DNA of 64,000 nt from Juglans regia (GCF_001411555.2 NC_049910.1:29545150-29609149), one strand, 5' to 3'. Positions 34,844-48,269 are shown, counted from the stretch's first letter. The notes: generated from the sequence alone by a model not told the origin. Numbers and translations are program-made.

Positions 34844-36159
34844 TAAAAGAATTGATCTACTCATCGTTCATGCAAACATTACACATTTAGTAATAAATAA
34901 AATAAAATAATATGTGATATAAAAATATTGATGAATATAATTTTTATTAATTATTTAATTTAGTGTGTAATTAGAGAGGCCAGCCGGCCATGTGCAAAAG
35001 GGTAAGGAGTGTCGTCGGGAGGCCGTGCAGAAGCATCAAGATTCAAAAGCCCTGCCAAAACTTGTCGTCCTTTTGCTGCCTAACTGCTGCTACACTTGGC
35101 AATTCTGGATAAGGAGATACTCTAGCTAGGCTGCATTAAAAAACACAAACACATGATTTTGAAATGTTTTTTTTTTTTTTTTCTTGTTTTGTATTTTTTT
35201 AAGCCAAGATTCTCATGTGGTCGTATGACTTCAGATGGTAAGTATAACAATAATTAATGGAGTGCTATAGTTAGACCTTAATTAAAATGTTAATTTATTT
35301 TTCAGTGGACCAGTTTAATAAATATTAGTACTCAATCTTGATATTTTGATTACTATATAGTATAATATAAAGTATTTTAAGGTTAATAAGTAGTTTATTA
35401 GATGTAGGAATTAAATTATGGGAGATAGTGATCTTATCCGCTACTCTCTGGATTCTTATCTTTTGTTATACATCAAAATCATTTTTTAATACTTAAAAAA
35501 TATGGGAAAAAATTGCACCATCATGACCAAACAGACGAAAATCAGCTCAAAATCACTTTCAGCAAGATAATTTTAGAAATGTTGACCGAATTTTAAGACT
35601 TTGGACTGTGAAAGATGTCGGTAAATAGAATAGATCTCACAATATTCACACTTGCTCGAATAAATTCTTATTAAATATTTAATAAATTCTATGTGTCTCA
35701 TTTCATCTCACACATTCTAAATTAGTAAAAAGTTTAGAAAATCTCAATTTTATTATATGTAAAAGAAATAATATTTATAATCATAGAATATTCAAACATT
35801 GCACGTTTTTTTAAAAAAATATGAATAAATAAAAAATTTATATAAAAAAATTAATTTTTTAATAATAAATTTTATATTTTTTAAAAATAAATATGTGATA
35901 TTTGTACATAATTGTATATAATATTATCAGAAATGGGGTTTTCTATAATCACAAAGAGTAATGATTATTTAATAATAAAGAAATATGTAATAAATAATTA
36001 TTTAATAATAATAAATAAGTTATATTTTATTTAATAAAATAAATATAATTTTAATTTGACTATCTAATATAAATAAATAGATAATTCATCAAAACTTTAA
36101 TTTCATATTAAAAAAAATGATAAATAACTCTAATAAAACTTCGTAAGCGGCGGTGACAA
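34844..36159. other. Intergenic, no gene seen
   Basis: A GC-richer patch at 34975-35110 has no open frame of note; a family B-like copy lies near 35770-35930. Confidence 0.45.
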
Positions 36160-36470
36160 GGTCACGTGAATGGCGGAATAAGAAGGGCGTAGAAGGTGCC
36201 AGGGCAATAGACTTAGAGGGACACGTGGCTCTCACATTCGGCCACGCGAGACTCCTCCGACAAAACAGAATAGGCTCGTCCTACGATAAATAAAATAAAA
36301 TAAAATCAATGCTGACTAGAGTATGGATTATCTCTCCCACGCGTCCCTTTCTTTCACCCACGGAATTTGACCGTACACGTGTCCTCATTCCTTTCTTCAC
36401 CAGAAGCCGACACCATTGTCTGTCTGTCTGTCTGTCCCGCCACGACCTCGAGATTTTAACACGTGGCACA
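36160..36470. promoter_or_regulatory. Cluster of four G-boxes (CACGTG)
   Basis: CACGTG palindromes at 36163, 36222, 36376 and 36460, three of them in ACACGTG(G/T) context as in abscisic-acid response elements, plus CACGCG words at 36243 and 36338. The patch is GC-rich against an AT-rich background and includes (TGTC)4 at 36418-36436. G-boxes bind bZIP and bHLH factors. No gene is recognised on either side, so this may be an orphan or non-coding promoter. Confidence 0.5.
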
Positions 36471-36904
36471 TCGCATGTGCATCAGTCCCGATATTCGCGT
36501 CACTTTGACGCCTTTTTTTTGTCTAATTATTATTTATTTTAAATTTTTTATTCGGTCAAAAAGTTCACTTACGTAATGTTTGAGTAAAAAATAAATTTTA
36601 TAAATTATATTGAAATAGTTAATATGTTTTACTATATTTTATAAGTAAGAAATAAAAAATTGAACAAAAATATTATAAAAATTAATATTATTATAATATA
36701 TTTTTTTAAAAATAATATTATATATAATCGTAAATTCATGTGCAAGTTCTAAGAAATTGTTTTGAAAAAGAGGAAGATACATTATTAAAAAATTAAATTT
36801 TTTATGTGAATCTCTTATTTATTTATTTTTTTAATAAGATTACGCAGCGCTTGCTCACTCCATCATTATAAATACTTTTTTATATTAAGATGTGTTTAAC
36901 TTTT
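36471..36904. other. AT-rich intergenic, nothing recognised
   Basis: No start codon or exon follows the G-box cluster on the right. Confidence 0.45.
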
Positions 36905-37295
36905 TATGTTATGATCCTGAAAGTTAAAATTTTAACCAAATCAGTATCTAACAGTTTTAGAGCTTTTAGATCAATAGTTGGATTTTTAACAATTAGTATC
37001 ATAGGAAATACCACATCACAAATTCAAGTCAAGGAATGGGCGACCTATAGGCTGGATTACAATGCGTTGGTACTATACATGGGCATGATGTTAAGTCATT
37101 GAATATTGATAGATAAGTAAAGTCGCCAAAAGAGAAAGGGTTACTACTGGGTCAATGTCAATAGAGAGAGCCGTCGTGAACGTCGAATTGGAAAACGTAG
37201 TGGAATGTTATGATTTTGAGAGTTAAAAACTTAATTAAATTAGTATTCAACAGTCTTAGAGTTTTTGAATCAATAGTTAAATCTTTAACAAGTTG
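36905..37295. repeat. Direct repeat pair about 300 bp apart
   Basis: About 85 bp at 36908-36993 ('gttatgatcctgaaagttaa ... cagttttagagcttttagat') recur at 37208-37292 with roughly 80 percent identity. The spacer is GC-richer and unlike either flank. Confidence 0.75.
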
Positions 37296-38616
37296 AAATA
37301 TATAAAGTAGGTTAAAATGAATTTAATTTTTTTATAAAAAAATAATGAATCTTATTAATAATTAATTTGAGATGAATTAAAATGAATTAAATTTGATTCA
37401 TCTTCCAAATACAGCTAAATGGCACCCATTATGGATTCTTCAAACCTATTGCAGTTATTTATTAATAAACATCCTGCAGATTCCTAACTTATTTATTAAT
37501 TCCACTTGTTCATGTGATATTTTGTACATACAATTATTATTCCCCACCACCAAAATTAAATTAAACCAAAACGGGGACGTGTATGGATAAGGATGGGCAA
37601 AGCCATTGCATATCTTTACAGGTAAAGCAAGTCTACGTAGCTGAGATTATAAATAATAGATCTGTAAGTACATGCACGGGCCAGTCTAGTAGGGTTTGCA
37701 GGTGAGAGTTTAAATTTTTCATACCCCAATCGTGTTCTTGATGGTTATTGCATGAAGTACTTTAAGGTCGACTCGACGACCCAGATCAAGTTCCTTTCAA
37801 AAGGTTTTGCATGCGGATGTATGACACGTGTATATATAATGAAACATAGTCGATCTAGTTAGGTTAGTTTGCAGGGTTTTTATTTTACTATTATTGATAC
37901 ACTCACACACATTAATTAATGGTGGAATCAATTATATATGACAACTGCGCATGCTCTTATTCTGCTTAATAAATTATTATGATCACAAGTTGATAACTTA
38001 AAAGATTTATGAACGTAATCTCATAAAATAAATTTTATAAGAAATAATTATTTATTTTTTATAAACGCGTCTAAAATTTATTTTTATAGATAATATGAGA
38101 TTATTCTTTAACAATCACAATAGTCTTTAAACTTCAAAATAATTTTAAAGAATTTTGTAAAATTTGTAGCTGTAAACTAATATTTCAAGGTACGTTAAAA
38201 GATATATCTAAGCAGATAGTACGACAAAAGAAGCTAGCAAGAGAATCGTAGCAAGGAAATCATATGGATACATGGCAAGACGAACTAAAACAACTACATT
38301 TATAATGAATTTCTCGAATAATGATTAGGTTACGTTTATACATTTAAATGATATGAGATAATATGTGAATAATAATATTTAAAAAATAATAAATAATAAT
38401 AATAAAAATGAATAATTTATAAATAATAATAAACTGTTTATATATAATAATAAAACAGTCTAAAATTAAAATAACAGATTACATTCATTTACAATTAATT
38501 AAGGTTCATGTGCATTTATGTCGGATCCTTTTAATCTCAAAGAGAATCCCGGATTTCGTATCTATCTCTCCCGATCATTTGCATGGTATGATTATATAAT
38601 GCGGGTCGATGCCCAT
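37296..38616. other. Intergenic, no gene seen
   Basis: Small repeat fragments (37300-37410, 38328-38460 family A-like). A frame at 37393-37590 has no motif. Confidence 0.5.
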
Positions 38617-38806
38617 AATTATATTAAGAATAAATATAGATAGAAGTTATTATTGAGAACATTTATTTTATACACATGATGTGATATCATCTAGATCATA
38701 TATTTCTTCAAGTGAGTGTTGAAAACAATCAACTAGAAGTAATCATACAGTGAGTACAAAGTGTGCACTGCTATAGTCGTTTATCTCTAACATTACTCTT
38801 ATATTA
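38617..38806. repeat. Dispersed repeat, family D (copy 1)
   Basis: About 185 bp shared with 48299-48478 in the same orientation, including 'agatcatatat', 'aatcaactagaag' and 'actgctatagt'. The boundaries are sharp on neither side. Confidence 0.75.
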
Positions 38807-39940
38807 AACATTTAAAAAGAACTTGATTTATAGTTAAAATGACATCATTTTAAATGTTGAAAAAAGGCTTTAAAAGAATTTAAAAATGAAACGTATGCTT
38901 TTATTCTTCAAATCCGGTTACAATTCTAGTAATTAATCAGATCATATCCGAATTTTTGTAATCGGACAGAGTCGAATGTCATCCTAAATTATAACTAGTC
39001 TAATTATAAGGTGCATGATAAACTCAGATGCATCATGTCCAAATATAATCAGGTATTCGAATACAGATATATCATATGGTTGAACTACATTATTTATAAT
39101 TAATAATTGATTTCTCGAGGGACTAATTAAAGTAAGATTAATTGTAATGTATAAATATCGTATAATTGTTTTAAAAAAAATTATTATTATTAAAAAATTA
39201 TTTTTTTTATATAATTCTTATATTTATCTATTTAATTTTTAAATAATTATGTGATGTTTGAATACTTACTATTATAATTATCATTTCTATTAAAATAACA
39301 GAGACTTAAGTCGGAGGTAACTAGCTAGCCAAGGGTTTGAAGTGTCTGAAAAAAGAAAGCATGCAGCATGGGGGAGGTACGTAATTAATAAATAATTAAT
39401 AAGACGGCCTCTCGATCAGCTCAATGGCATGATAGAAAAATTCTGATATTCACTATCTTACATTTTATATTTTATAAAAAATATTTTTATATATTAAAAA
39501 AATAAATTATTGACATAAAATATAAAAATAAAAAATAACTGTTGCATAATAAATACCTACTAGAAATATAGCTTTGTAATTCCCTATGTTCCTTCAAATT
39601 CAACGGCTCATCATCGTGGCAACCCGAATTAGGTGATGTTAATCATATGAGAAATTATATTGTAATTATGATTGTATAAATATCGTGTAATTATTTTAAA
39701 AAAATAAATAAATATGAGATTCATATGAAAATAAATTAATTTTTTATGAGTGAATCTCACTCTTTTCAAAATGACTGCATAATATTTACACATTTTATGA
39801 CTGTATGTAACATTATTATAATCATATTTACAACTCGAATTCCCTTATTTAAAAAATTTCACATGTAAATATTATATATAATATATATTGTGAAACTCAC
39901 TATAAATTAATATATAAATATGTCAATTTCAATGTAAATA
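38807..39940. other. Intergenic with small repeats
   Basis: Family B copies near 39140-39300 and 39645-39810. No gene recognised. Confidence 0.45.
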
Positions 39941-40085
39941 CATTATAAAAAAAATTATTTATTTGTGTTTAATTATTTTTATAAAAATTACTATTTCTTA
40001 TAAATAAAAATAAATATATTTTTATCATAAATAATCATTTTTATTATAAATATTTTACCATAAATGCTCTATTATCATAGTATGT
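39941..40085. mobile_element. CACTA-like non-autonomous element, decayed copy
   Basis: Opens 'cattataaaaaaaattatt' and carries 'tatcataaataatcattttt' and 'cataaatgctc', paralleling the copies at 12380 and 49042. Confidence 0.45.
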
Positions 40086-40667
40086 TGAATGTCTTAAGTT
40101 CCTTTAAATGCTAAGAGTATCTCAAATTATTTGTAAATTGTAGTGAATAATTTATAAATAATAATGAATTATTTATGAATAATAATTAAATAATTTAAAA
40201 ATATCAACAATTATATATTATATATATATTTTTATTTTTAAATATAGCCTTAATAAAAAGAATTAAAAATAGATTTAATGGTATCCTATTGGGGCGGCTG
40301 TCAACATCACATGGATTTAGAAGATCTAGGAGCTGATAGCAAGCTGAAAGTGACAGAAAGTAGTACGTAGTCGAGAATAGAGAATATAGATAAAAATATG
40401 AGAGAAAGTGAAAGATATTTGTGTGGTGGTTCAACGTCTAGGAAAATGAAAGCAAAGTCTAATAAATATAATATAACATATATAAAGATATTTATAATCT
40501 TAAATTATGTAATAATTATATAATTATTTTTTAAAAAATAAATAAAATATGAGATATATAAAAAAAATTAATTTTTTAATAATAAATCTTATTATTTTTC
40601 AAAATTATTATATATCGTTTACATATTTTATAACTGTATATAAAATTATTTTATATAAATAAACACA

Positions 40668-40699
<32 letters not shown>

Positions 40700-41690
40700 G
40701 GTGTTGGGTACGCGTCCAAGATCTAAATAACCTGGGTGGGGGCAAATCACGTAGTATTAAATAATTTGATGTCTCATATCATGGGAGGAATTTGATGAAT
40801 AAATAATTCAAGCTAAATCCATAGATATTGTATACATTAAATAAAATATTAAAAAAATAAAATCTCGAAGCTTTCAACTTTCAAGGGCTTACCTGTGTAG
40901 CCTGTAGTAATTAGACAACAACATCATAATATATATCGATCTTTTATAATATGATACGTACCCACCTAGCTATATATAACCCAAACGTAAGTATGTGTCA
41001 ACTCAAGTTTGAGTTATACTACTCTCTTATAAAGATATTAGCTAGACTATATAATATAGAATTTTTTTCATTAATTGTCCTTTTAAAGATGACAAGACCT
41101 TAGTTTCTAATTAAATCACTAGTATTGACTTATTTAAAAGTTAATACATCTTTAAAATTTGAAAAAATATAGATAAAATAATTTACTACGACTTCTTAAA
41201 AAAGTAAAAGTTTAAACAATGAGCTATAATAATTTTAAGTATATTTTCAAATTATATTATTTGTCATCAAAAGTAATATTTTATTATAAAAATTACCACA
41301 ACTACTTTACTTTTCAATTTTCATTTCTCATGATTTTTATTTCTTCCTAACGTCATTTTCTTTCATTTTTGTATTCAATTTTGAAATATGTGAATGAAGA
41401 AATATTATTATTAATTAATATATAATTAGTGTAATGGTAAAATATGAAAAAAAAATTAAAAAAATTATTATTAAAAAATAATATTATATTATTATTTTGA
41501 CTAATCTAATATGAAATTATAGTTATATAGGTTTTGAATTTATAAAAAGAATAATGATAGAGCCACCGTCGGTAGCTCTTTATTTATTTCTTTCAGGTGA
41601 GTAATATTGAGAATGAGAGGCGACTGAGTTACCCTAAGAATGAGAGGTTTGCTGAGAAGGAGAGACCTGATGAGTTGTGATAATGCGGGT
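40086..41690. other. Intergenic, no gene supported
   Basis: Includes a family B copy near 40485-40655 and an (AT)n run at 40675-40699. A frame at 40204-40434 has no motif. Confidence 0.45.
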
Positions 41691-41699
41691 TGCTCTAAT

Positions 41700-42165
41700 G
41701 AAGATAATCTAGCGAGATGTTATGCTTCTTCTTCATCGTCACTATCTGAAACTTGTGATATTATTTCGGTTAATCCATTTTGTTTGATAATTTGAACAAA
41801 AATATTTAAATGTTTCCAATTTTATTTAATAGATGAAGAAAATATTAATACATTATCTATATAAACTATCGAAAAATGAGTGAAAGTGGTAAATATCTCA
41901 TTCATAATAATTTTGAATTCACTAGGAGTATTTTTTAATCCAAATGACATAATGCTCCATTCAAAATGTCCCAAAGAAACTGTGAATGTTATCTTATAAC
42001 GATCTTTTCAACAATTTAGATTTGTCAAAATTTACTTTTCATATCAAATTTTAAAAATATTGTAATATTATATAGTCGGGATAATAAATATTTTTTTATT
42101 ATGAATTAGGTATCTAATCCATTGTAATACTTTATTTAAAAGTTTATAATTGATGACTAGACGAA
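41700..42165 (-). pseudogene. Endogenous pararetrovirus (Caulimoviridae-like) reverse transcriptase relic
   Basis: Reading the minus strand, short conserved pieces occur in the order expected for a caulimovirid RT: an RLVINYK-type start (about 42145-42163), a GHFEWSIMSFGLKN-type block (about 41930-41980), and the catalytic segment with YIDN (about 41860-41875) where the family has YIDD, then a HLNIF...QNGL block (about 41770-41820). The wording of the second block separates it from gypsy and copia RTs elsewhere in this window. Several stops and at least one frame change, and the altered catalytic Asp, make it non-functional. No coat, movement or protease region was recognised nearby. It is an ancient genomic relic, not an active virus. 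Confidence 0.65.
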
Positions 42166-42949
42166 GAAGTAACAATAAATGAATTTGTACATACTAGTTC
42201 ACGTGTCCTGTATTGTGTTAGTTTATTTTTTATTTTTTGTGTCGACTGATACTGTTATTGTTGTTAGTGTTGGTTGAACTGTTCATGTATAATTAGGATT
42301 ACTGTGTTCAACTGTTCTAATATCTATATGAAGTGGTTTGCGAAGGAATAAGGGCGTATAAAATTTTCCATCTGAAGCATCTTCCTCTCTCGCCCAAACC
42401 ACTCTACTCTAATCTTCATCACTTTGTAAATCTTTATTTTTTACATATTTTCATCATATTTGTATGCAGTTAATATTTGTGTTTTTTGTTTATATGAAAG
42501 ATAGTGATTTCACCAGCTTTTTAATTAGCCAATAAATTCTATGATAATAATATATGCTACTTAATGATTAATTTTTTTTATTATTTTTATAGACGGTAAT
42601 AACTATAATTATTTTTTTAAAATAATTTAATATAATATTAAAAAATATAATATTTAAATAATAAAAAAAATAGTTGGTGATGTTTTTTAAATGATAAAAC
42701 CAATACATTGGAGTGCTCCTAGAAGAGTCACGAGTTCTTAATTATGGGAGTATATCGAGGAGAGATGGGACAAAGTTAGGCACATTTCCTGGGAGTTGTT
42801 CCGCTTATTCCTGTCACCTCTCTTTTGACTTTGTACGTCCCCAACTCGTGAAGGAAGGGTGGTCGACGTGACATATTTATGCATCATTTATTATGGCTAA
42901 CATAGACTAGACTGTTAACGATATAATTGGAATCTTATTAAGGCCAGTT
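42166..42949. other. Intergenic, unassigned
   Basis: A TATA-like gcgtataaaattttcc at about 42353-42368 is followed by a CT-rich stretch, but no coding region follows. It faces away from the RT relic. Confidence 0.35.
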
Positions 42950-43212
42950 TGTATCGAGACTATGTCAACACATTTTATTATTATTTATAAATATTATTAT
43001 TCATAAATTAATTCAATTCAATTCAATTCAATTCATCTCAATTAATAATATGTTTAGATTTTCAATCTATTTTAATTTATCATTATAATTTTTTAAATTT
43101 TAATATAAAATTTTAAAATAATTTAAATTTTAAAATTTTAAAATAATAATAATATTAAAAAATAATATTCTAATAATATTTTATCATTTCAATTCAGCTC
43201 AACGTCTAAACG
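42950..43212. repeat. MITE-like repeat, family A
   Basis: Carries a short (attca)n run at 43014-43034, then 'atcattataattttttaaat' and an end 'agctcaacgtctaaacgcaa'. Confidence 0.5.
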
Positions 43213-43339
43213 CAAATTAAACGATAAAGCTTCAAAAAATAAAAAAATCGTTTTGAAGCACGTTATTTCATATACTATTTATTCTTATCTTATGGTATAT
43301 AGCATCACATTTTCACTCTTTAAAGTGTCTCTTGATATT

Positions 43340-43545
43340 AAGTTGTGATGATATGAATTGAAATAAAAGTTAAAAATTAAATAAAATATAATTAAAATAT
43401 AATTTTATAATATTATTATTATTTTAAAACTTGAAAAAGTTAAATTATTTATTATATTTGATGTGAAAATTTAATAAATTTATAATAATAAAATGAGATA
43501 AGATGAGATGAAATAAAACACTTTCTATATCTAAATAGGACCTGG
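43340..43545. repeat. MITE-like repeat, family A
   Basis: Opens 'gatattaagttgtgatgata' and ends 'ataagatgagatgaaataaa', the reverse orientation of the preceding copy. Confidence 0.5.
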
Positions 43546-44572
43546 TCAATCTATCATAAGTGATAAAGCTCATATCCTATATTTTTATATGAAATAGATT
43601 TTGATGTCATTTATAACGTTCTAATAGAAAATTTAAATCACATGATCTATATTCTAAAACGATTAATTAATAATATAATTGGAACCCATTAAAAATTTAT
43701 AGAGAGTAAGAATTTCTTATTCTTAAATAATGTGAAATCTCATCTATCACATATATTTATCCTTATCATATAGGGTACGTATCACAATATATATACACAC
43801 ACATATTAGTAATACAAATTCCGTGACATGAATAAATACATGCATTAGGTTGTGACTTTGTGTTGAGGTGATCTCAAATAATTTATATTGATCAATAAAT
43901 AATAGTAAATTAAGATGTTTGAGTAGGTTTTATGAGTCCATTTAAATTTATTTGAATGTATAAAATAGGTTGAGTTGAGATATTTTTAATTTTTTATGGA
44001 AAAAAAAATCTCATCAATAATTAATTTAAAATAGACTGAGATGAATTAATACCCAAACATACCCTAAAGTTAATTATTTCCAGTTCCTTTTCCTCTAAAG
44101 TTAATTATTTTTATTAGCACATGAACATCAAGTTGACGTGACGATCTTTGATCTCTGTGTCAATTAACATTATAAAATTTAAGTTCAGCAATCTTTAACA
44201 CGAATTAATGTCAATATTATGCTTTGAATCTACCACTTATATATAATTATGTGTTAGTATATGATATGATATCTGAATAGACCAAAAGCAGTGACATAGG
44301 CTAGCTACGTGGACGGTGCAGGCAGGAAAAGAGAAATGAACGGGACCAAATGAATTTATTAATTGGTTGCGAAAATCTATGTTTGTCCCTATTTCTAGTG
44401 TCTGTACTACATATATTTGATTATATATGTATATATATAAATCCACGAAAAATACTATAAAAAATTCTTTAATTTACGTAATTCATGATATTAATTTATA
44501 AATTTATTTTAATGAAATTTCTCTCTGCTAAAGTGTACATACATATACATTAAGTTGAGAATTGTTACGTTT
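43546..44572. other. Intergenic, no gene seen
   Basis: A further family A-like fragment lies at about 43890-44065. Nothing coding recognised; the frame at 44237-44446 has no motif. Confidence 0.45.
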
Positions 44573-47212
44573 AGAGTGTAACCGATCCGATTCGGTCTGA
44601 TTTTAGACAAAATTTAGGACCGAATCAGAATGTATCGATTTTACATTTTTTAAAATCGATTATGCACCGGTCACCCTCCTAAATCGATACTTCTGGTTTT
44701 ACCGGTTTTTCGATTTTTTTAAAATGAAATTTAGATAGTTTATCATTAAAAATCTGTTTATAAGAAAACAAAAAAAATTGATTTAATTATTGAGCCTTCA
44801 TAGTTTATTCAAATCCTCAACCTCAATTGATAAACATTAAACAGGACATATGTTATTCAAGTAAAAAAATTACAAAACCCTATTAATGTAATTTCACAAA
44901 CCCAATCACAAAACACAATTTCACAAATCCAATCACAAAACCCAATCAAAGCAAATTTCAGATTCAAAAAATCATAATATCACAAATATCGTCTATCATA
45001 ATTTCAAAGTAATTTCATAATCTCAATCACAAAACCCTAATATCAGAAACAAAATAATAAACACAATCATAAAAATCTTAAATTTCGGATTCAAAAACTC
45101 TAATATCACAAAACTCAATCACAAAAAGCCTAGTATGTAATTTAAAAAAAAAAAAAACCTTTGAGGGGGCACTGGGTAGACTCAGCAAAGAGACAGAGTG
45201 AGCTGAGAGAGTTGAGACTTAAGAGAAGAGAGAGTGAGGGACGAGAGAGTTGAGAGAAGAGAGAGTGAGAGACGAGAGAGTTGAGAGACTCGAGAGTGAG
45301 AAGGGGTGAGGCCGCGAGGTAGAGGCGCAGACGAGAGAGTGAGCCATGAGTGGACGAGAGAGAGAATGACGCAAAACGAGATGGAAGGGAGAATAAGACT
45401 TTAGAAATTAGGGTTTAGTTATAAGGGAAACGACGCCATTTCCTATTGAGTTAATATTTTCAATGTGTTTTATTTTTTTTTAAATGGTAATTAAAACTTT
45501 TTTTTATGGTTTGGAAATTTGATTTAATATACTATAATCTAATATATCTGGCTATATAATAGTATTACCTATTAATATTAGACTATTAGTATAGTTATAT
45601 ATTAGTATTAGTTATAATGATTTAGTATAACTATATTAGTATAAGTATAACTATAGTCTATAATAAACTATTATTCTATTAGTATTAGTTAAATAGTTAT
45701 AGACTTATATATTAGTATAGCTATATGATATATTAGACTATATAATAGTTTTAATATTAGACTATTAGTATAATAACTATAGTTATATAGTAGTATTAGT
45801 TATAAACTATATATTAGTATTAGTTATAAACTATATATTAGTATTAGTTATAAACTTTTAGTGATTTAGTATAACTATATTAGTATAACTATAACTATGG
45901 TCTATATTAAAATATTGGTATTAGTTAAATAGTTGTAGACTTATATATTAGTATGGCTATATAATATATTAGACTATGTAATAGTATTAATATTAGACTA
46001 TTAGTATAGTTATATATTAGTATTAGTTATAAACTATATATTAATATTAGTTATAAACTTTTAGTGATTTAGTATAACTATATTAATTATAAGTATAACT
46101 ATAGTTTATATTATATTTGTAATATATATATATATAGACTATATAATATATATATATATATTGAATCATTGACATATATATATATATATTTGTAATAGTA
46201 TTAATATTAGACCATTAGTATAGTTATATATTAGTATTAGTGATAGTGATTTAGTACAACTATAGTCTATATTAAACTATTAGTATTAGTTAAATAGTCG
46301 TAGACTTATATATTAGTATAACTATATAATATATTTGACTATATAATAGTATTAATATTAGACTTTAGTGTAGTTATATATTAGTATTAGTTGTAAACTA
46401 TATATTAGTATTAGTTATAAACTTTTAGTGATTTAGTATAACTATATTAGTATAAGTATAACTATAGTCTATATTAAACTATTAGTATTAGTTAAATAGT
46501 TATAGACTTATATATTAGTGTAGCTATATAATATATTAGACTATATAATAGTATTAATATTAGACTATTAATATAGTTATATATTAGTATTAGTTATAAA
46601 CTATATATTAGTATTAGTTATAAACTTATATATTAGTATAGCTTTATAAATTATTAGACTATATAATATTATTAATATTAGACTATTATTATAGTTATAT
46701 ATTAGTATTAGTTAAAAACTATATATTAGTATAGCTATATAATATATGATCAATTAAATTTTTTTTTTTAAGATTAAACTTTTATTTTATAATAATATTA
46801 TCTCATATATAATTATATTAATAGCATATGATCAAACAAATTACAAATGTTCACATTTAAGATTAATATTTTATGTTAAAATTTATAAATTATAATATGA
46901 AATTATTTTATATATGATATATAATTATATATATTATATACAAAAATTTCACATATAATTATACATTATATATAAAACTTATGTATAAAAAATATTTTGT
47001 ATAATATTAATTTTGTATAAAACTTATATATAAAATATTATATTATATATATATTTTTTTATCAACCGGTCTAGGAAATTGTAAAACCGGAATTGGATTG
47101 GTTCTGACCGGTTTTTACATTACAAGAACGGGTCTCGGACCGGACTGATTCAAAATCGGTCCAATTGGTCCGGTCCGGACCGATTTTTCAATTTAAATTT
47201 ACACCTTTAGTT
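44573..47212. mobile_element. Large inverted-repeat element (2.6 kb), relative of 20635-21200
   Basis: The left end 'tagagtgtaaccgatccgat' and the inverse of the right end ('aaaggtgtaaatttaaattg' then 'aatcggtccggaccgg') match each other in style and match the ends of the smaller element. Inside: a block of repeated 'caatcacaaaaccc' words (44880-45130), a GA-rich block with repeated 'gagagagttgagaga' (45200-45360), then a long AT-rich array (45530-46750). No transposase was recognised, so it is non-autonomous. Confidence 0.65.
45530..46750. repeat. AT-rich tandem array, about 200-240-bp units
   Basis: The phrase 'aaatagttatagacttatat' and close variants recur at 45691, 45927, 46292 and 46494, and 'tatattagtattagttataa' many more times. 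Units are built from shorter words, so the array has at least two levels of repetition. Confidence 0.85.
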
Positions 47213-48035
47213 TCGTTGATACAAAAATCATATATAGAAAAGTTTACAAGCTTACATGAATTAATATAATATATCAAATCTATTTAACAATAACTTTTTT
47301 TTAACAATACGATGAATGATAATATACCTTATTCTTTCTTTATTATTGTTTAATTGTCTATATATATATATTTTTCTTTTCCATTTTTCTCTTTTAAGTC
47401 TTAAAAATACTGTCCTAAAGAAACCACACCCCCCTTAGGTGGGTAATGATTGAAGCTTAACAAGTGTGACATATATTGTAAATTATAAGTAGAATATGAA
47501 ACTTATTTATAATTTTATATTAAAATAAAATTGATTTTTATAAAATTGATTTTTTAATTAAATTAAATAATTATGTTAGTTAATTAAATTTATCTTAATA
47601 TATAAAAAATCATGTTCTAGAATTTTTAATTCAAATTCAAAATGAAAAAAAATAAAAATAGAATAGTAGTATAAAAAGTATAAACATATCATTATCCTAC
47701 AACGAATCAAATTAAATTAGGCTGATGTATATATATATATATATTTGTTTAGATATTTATATAAATCAAACATTTTTTAATTAAATAATATCGTTAAAGA
47801 AGGATTTAAGAAAGATTGTTTTAATGTCATGAAATAATTTTAAATAAAATATTATTTTTTAATATTATTATTATTTTAAAATTTAAAAAAATTAAATTAA
47901 ATTATATATTTTATATAAAAATTTTAAAAATCTATAATAATAAAATAAGATAAAATAATTTATGTATTCAATCGCGGCAAGGGTTTAAAAAAGAAATAAA
48001 AAACAGTTTCCAATTATAGGAAATAGGAAGTGCAG
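47213..48035. other. Intergenic, no gene seen
   Basis: Includes a family A-like copy at about 47780-47960. Confidence 0.45.
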
Positions 48036-48269
48036 TTAAAAGGCTAGTATAGGGTATGAAAGTGACAAAGCAACCGTCTTATCGATCGATGGTGGCAGGC
48101 AAGTTAAGATGGCCCTCTTCATTACATTTAAGACATTCCTCCATCCACAGCTCTGTCTTGTCTTGGAGGCTTCCTGAATTTGGATAAGATCTTGTATTCG
48201 CTCGTGAAACGCATTCATTCTTTTCAAACCACGTGCTATCCTATATCGAACCCAACACGCGATTTCCAT
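48036..48269 (-). other. Unassigned 77-codon open frame in a GC-richer island
   Basis: The translation (MEIACWVRYRIARGLKRMNA...) has a basic N-terminal half, balanced amino-acid use and no low complexity, unlike neighbouring spurious frames. It sits in a 250-bp patch that is less AT-rich than the flanks, which suggests an exon fragment captured from elsewhere. No family is recognised and no other exons are visible. Confidence 0.25.

Noticed and set aside
42353..42440. TATA-like motif with CT-rich leader, possibly a pararetroviral promoter
   Set aside because: It points opposite to the RT relic and no transcript or viral sequence supports the link.
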